Source: Methylococcaceae bacterium
GTDB lineage: Bacteria > Pseudomonadota > Gammaproteobacteria > Methylococcales > Methylomonadaceae
DNA: 6,458 nucleotides
Direction: 5' to 3'
NCBI GenBank assembly: GCA_947506075.1
Contig: CANNNN010000150.1
Coordinates: 1-6,458 of the forward strand
Within the stretch, counting starts at the first letter, position 1, and every line of letters starts with the position of its first letter. The position numbers were made by a program, and so were the translations under genes. This document shows, piece after piece, positions 5,235 through 6,458 of the stretch. Under the pieces are notes generated by a model that did no database searches, was not told the DNA's origin, and worked only from the letters and a program-made list of their open reading frames with translations.

Positions 5235-6356
5235 CTAAATAACCACCAGGTTATCCCGATGAATCAGCTCCGAATCATCGAAGTACCCCAGAATGACCTC
5301 AAATTCGGAACTACTCTTGCCGACAATAAGCTGGGCATCAACACTACCGTAATTAATCAGTCCGCGCGCAATTTCCAAGCCACCTTCATCGACACACGAA
5401 ACCAACTCGCCGCGCTCAAACGAGCCCGATGTCGACTTAACACCTACGGCCAGTAGGCTTTTCCCTCTATCTTTCAGCATCCTGACCGCTCCAGCATCTA
5501 AAACCAAACGCCCCTTGACTTGCAACTGCCCGGCTAACCAGCGTTTCCTGGCCACCAAGGGCTCTATGTCAGGCAACAAATAGGTACCCACAAAATCCCC
5601 GGCAATGACCGAGCTAATAATATTTTCGGCTACGCCCGCAGCGATGACTGTTGCCGCACCGGATCGAGCCGCCAGTCGCGCCGCCCGGACCTTGGTGCAC
5701 ATGCCGCCACGACCCAGGCCGCTACGACTATCACCCGCCACTTCATCCAAACGACGGTCATTCACACTGATCTCGGAGATTAATTCTGCATCCGGATAGA
5801 CGCTTGGATCACCGGTAAACAAGCCGGATTGATCGGTTAAAATAATCAACAGATCGGCCTCGACCAGATTGGCAACCAATGCCGCCAAGGTATCATTATC
5901 GCCAAAACGGATTTCTTCGGTGGCCACCGCATCATTTTCATTAATAACCGGCACCACGCCAAACTTAAGCAAAGTCAGCAGCGTGCTTCTGGCATTTAAA
6001 TAGCGCTGCCGATTCGACAAATCATCATGAGTTAACAACACCTGGGCCGCATGCAGCTGATGCTTCTGAAAATTATCATCAAACACACGCACCAAGCCCA
6101 TTTGCCCAACCGATGCCGCCGCTTGAAGCTCATGTAATACCTTGGGTCGAACTTTCATACCCAAGCGGCACATGCCTTCCGCGACCGAGCCTGAAGAAAC
6201 CAGAATCACGTCGATAGACTGCTGTCGCAAACCGGCCATTTGCTCGACCCAGGCGGCAATAGAGGCCTTATCTAGTCCTCGCCCACCTTTGGTCAATAAA
6301 GAACTGCCTATTTTGACAACTACCCGTTTAACGCTGGAAAAATCAGACCTGCTCAC
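5235..6356 (-). CDS. proB: Glutamate 5-kinase with C-terminal PUA domain (ProB)
   Basis: ProB phosphorylates L-glutamate to gamma-glutamyl phosphate, the first and feedback-inhibited step of proline synthesis. The 373-residue protein has an amino-acid kinase domain and then a PUA domain. VVVKIGSSLL (12-21) is the phosphate-binding start, SSGSVAEG lies at 54-61 and NENDAV at 139-144. FGDND (151-155) and LTDQSGLFTGDP (173-184) line the active site, and GRGGMCTK (215-222) completes it. Residues from about 280 to the end form the PUA domain, which is common in proteobacterial ProB. The start is a GTG (6356-6354) with GAGGA five bases or fewer upstream. The gene overlaps the preceding obgE frame by 14 bases, implying coupled translation. 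No proA follows; the proB transcript instead runs into the shared terminator facing rpsT. Confidence 0.96.
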   Translation of the reverse strand: MSRSDFSSVKRVVVKIGSSLLTKGGRGLDKASIAAWVEQMAGLRQQSIDVILVSSGSVAEGMCRLGMKVRPKVLHELQAAASVGQMGLVRVFDDNFQKHQLHAAQVLLTHDDLSNRQRYLNARSTLLTLLKFGVVPVINENDAVATEEIRFGDNDTLAALVANLVEADLLIILTDQSGLFTGDPSVYPDAELISEISVNDRRLDEVAGDSRSGLGRGGMCTKVRAARLAARSGAATVIAAGVAENIISSVIAGDFVGTYLLPDIEPLVARKRWLAGQLQVKGRLVLDAGAVRMLKDRGKSLLAVGVKSTSGSFERGELVSCVDEGGLEIARGLINYGSVDAQLIVGKSSSEFEVILGYFDDSELIHRDNLVVI

Positions 6357-6458
6357 TTTTTCCTCGCCGATTCTGCTCCAGAAAATTCATGATCGCAAAC
6401 ATCAGCTCTCGTGTGCCGGCGCCGTTAATGGCCGCAATCTTAAACACCGGCCCAGTCC
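6343..6458 (-). CDS. obgE: GTPase ObgE/CgtA, C-terminal fragment (5' end outside window)
   Basis: Read from the window edge, codons beginning at 6456 give TGPVFKIAAINGAGTREL followed by MFAIMNFLEQNRRGKSEQV, and the stop is TGA at 6345-6343. About 37 residues are visible. The IAAINGAGTREL part matches the G5 region of Obg GTPases, usually ISA.xGEGTxEL, followed by the last helix of the G domain. Obg is a ribosome-associated GTPase needed for 50S assembly and stress signalling. The identification rests on this short match together with the context: obg followed directly by proB is a common gammaproteobacterial arrangement, often after rplU-rpmA. The stop lies 14 bases inside proB. Confidence 0.75.
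   Translation of the reverse strand, partial: TGPVFKIAAINGAGTRELMFAIMNFLEQNRRGKSEQV

Overview
This window looks like ordinary chromosome from a gammaproteobacterium. The evidence is the gene content and order: the end of an Obg GTPase gene followed by proB and facing rpsT, plus divergent purEK and purC, and an EVE-domain gene whose protein starts in the family's usual way. A methanotroph-like (Methylococcales) host is possible, but that is only an impression from protein style and moderate base composition, not something the sequence proves.

Layout. Bases 1-229 (+) hold the C-terminal end of an IS630-family transposase, cut by the window edge. Bases 230-970 hold no convincing gene. They contain several hairpins, a doubtful 44-codon minus-strand ORF and a C7 run, and look like accessory or decayed sequence beside the insertion element. 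The EVE-domain gene (1046-1504, +) follows a plausible promoter and converges on purK. On the minus strand purE (3166-2618) and purK (2621-1527) form a two-gene operon with a 4-base ATGA overlap. About 430 bases separate purE from the divergent purC (3597-4493, +). Then comes rpsT for ribosomal protein S20 (4774-5037, +), with its own near-consensus promoter and a strong hairpin terminator. proB (6356-5235, minus) converges on rpsT. It overlaps by 14 bases the stop of a partial upstream gene that reads as the C-terminus of ObgE/CgtA (6343-6458, minus).

How the genes work together. PurK, PurE and PurC catalyse three consecutive steps of de novo purine synthesis: AIR to N5-CAIR, N5-CAIR to CAIR, and CAIR to SAICAR. 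The divergent layout would allow co-regulation from the shared gap, although no operator was recognised there. ObgE, ProB and S20 are housekeeping functions: ribosome assembly GTPase, first step of proline synthesis, and small-subunit protein.

I found no convincing undescribed system. The parts most worth a second look are the inverted repeat at 5124-5215, which encloses three 10-bp tandem repeats between rpsT and proB, and the structured non-coding stretch at 230-970 next to the IS630 remnant.
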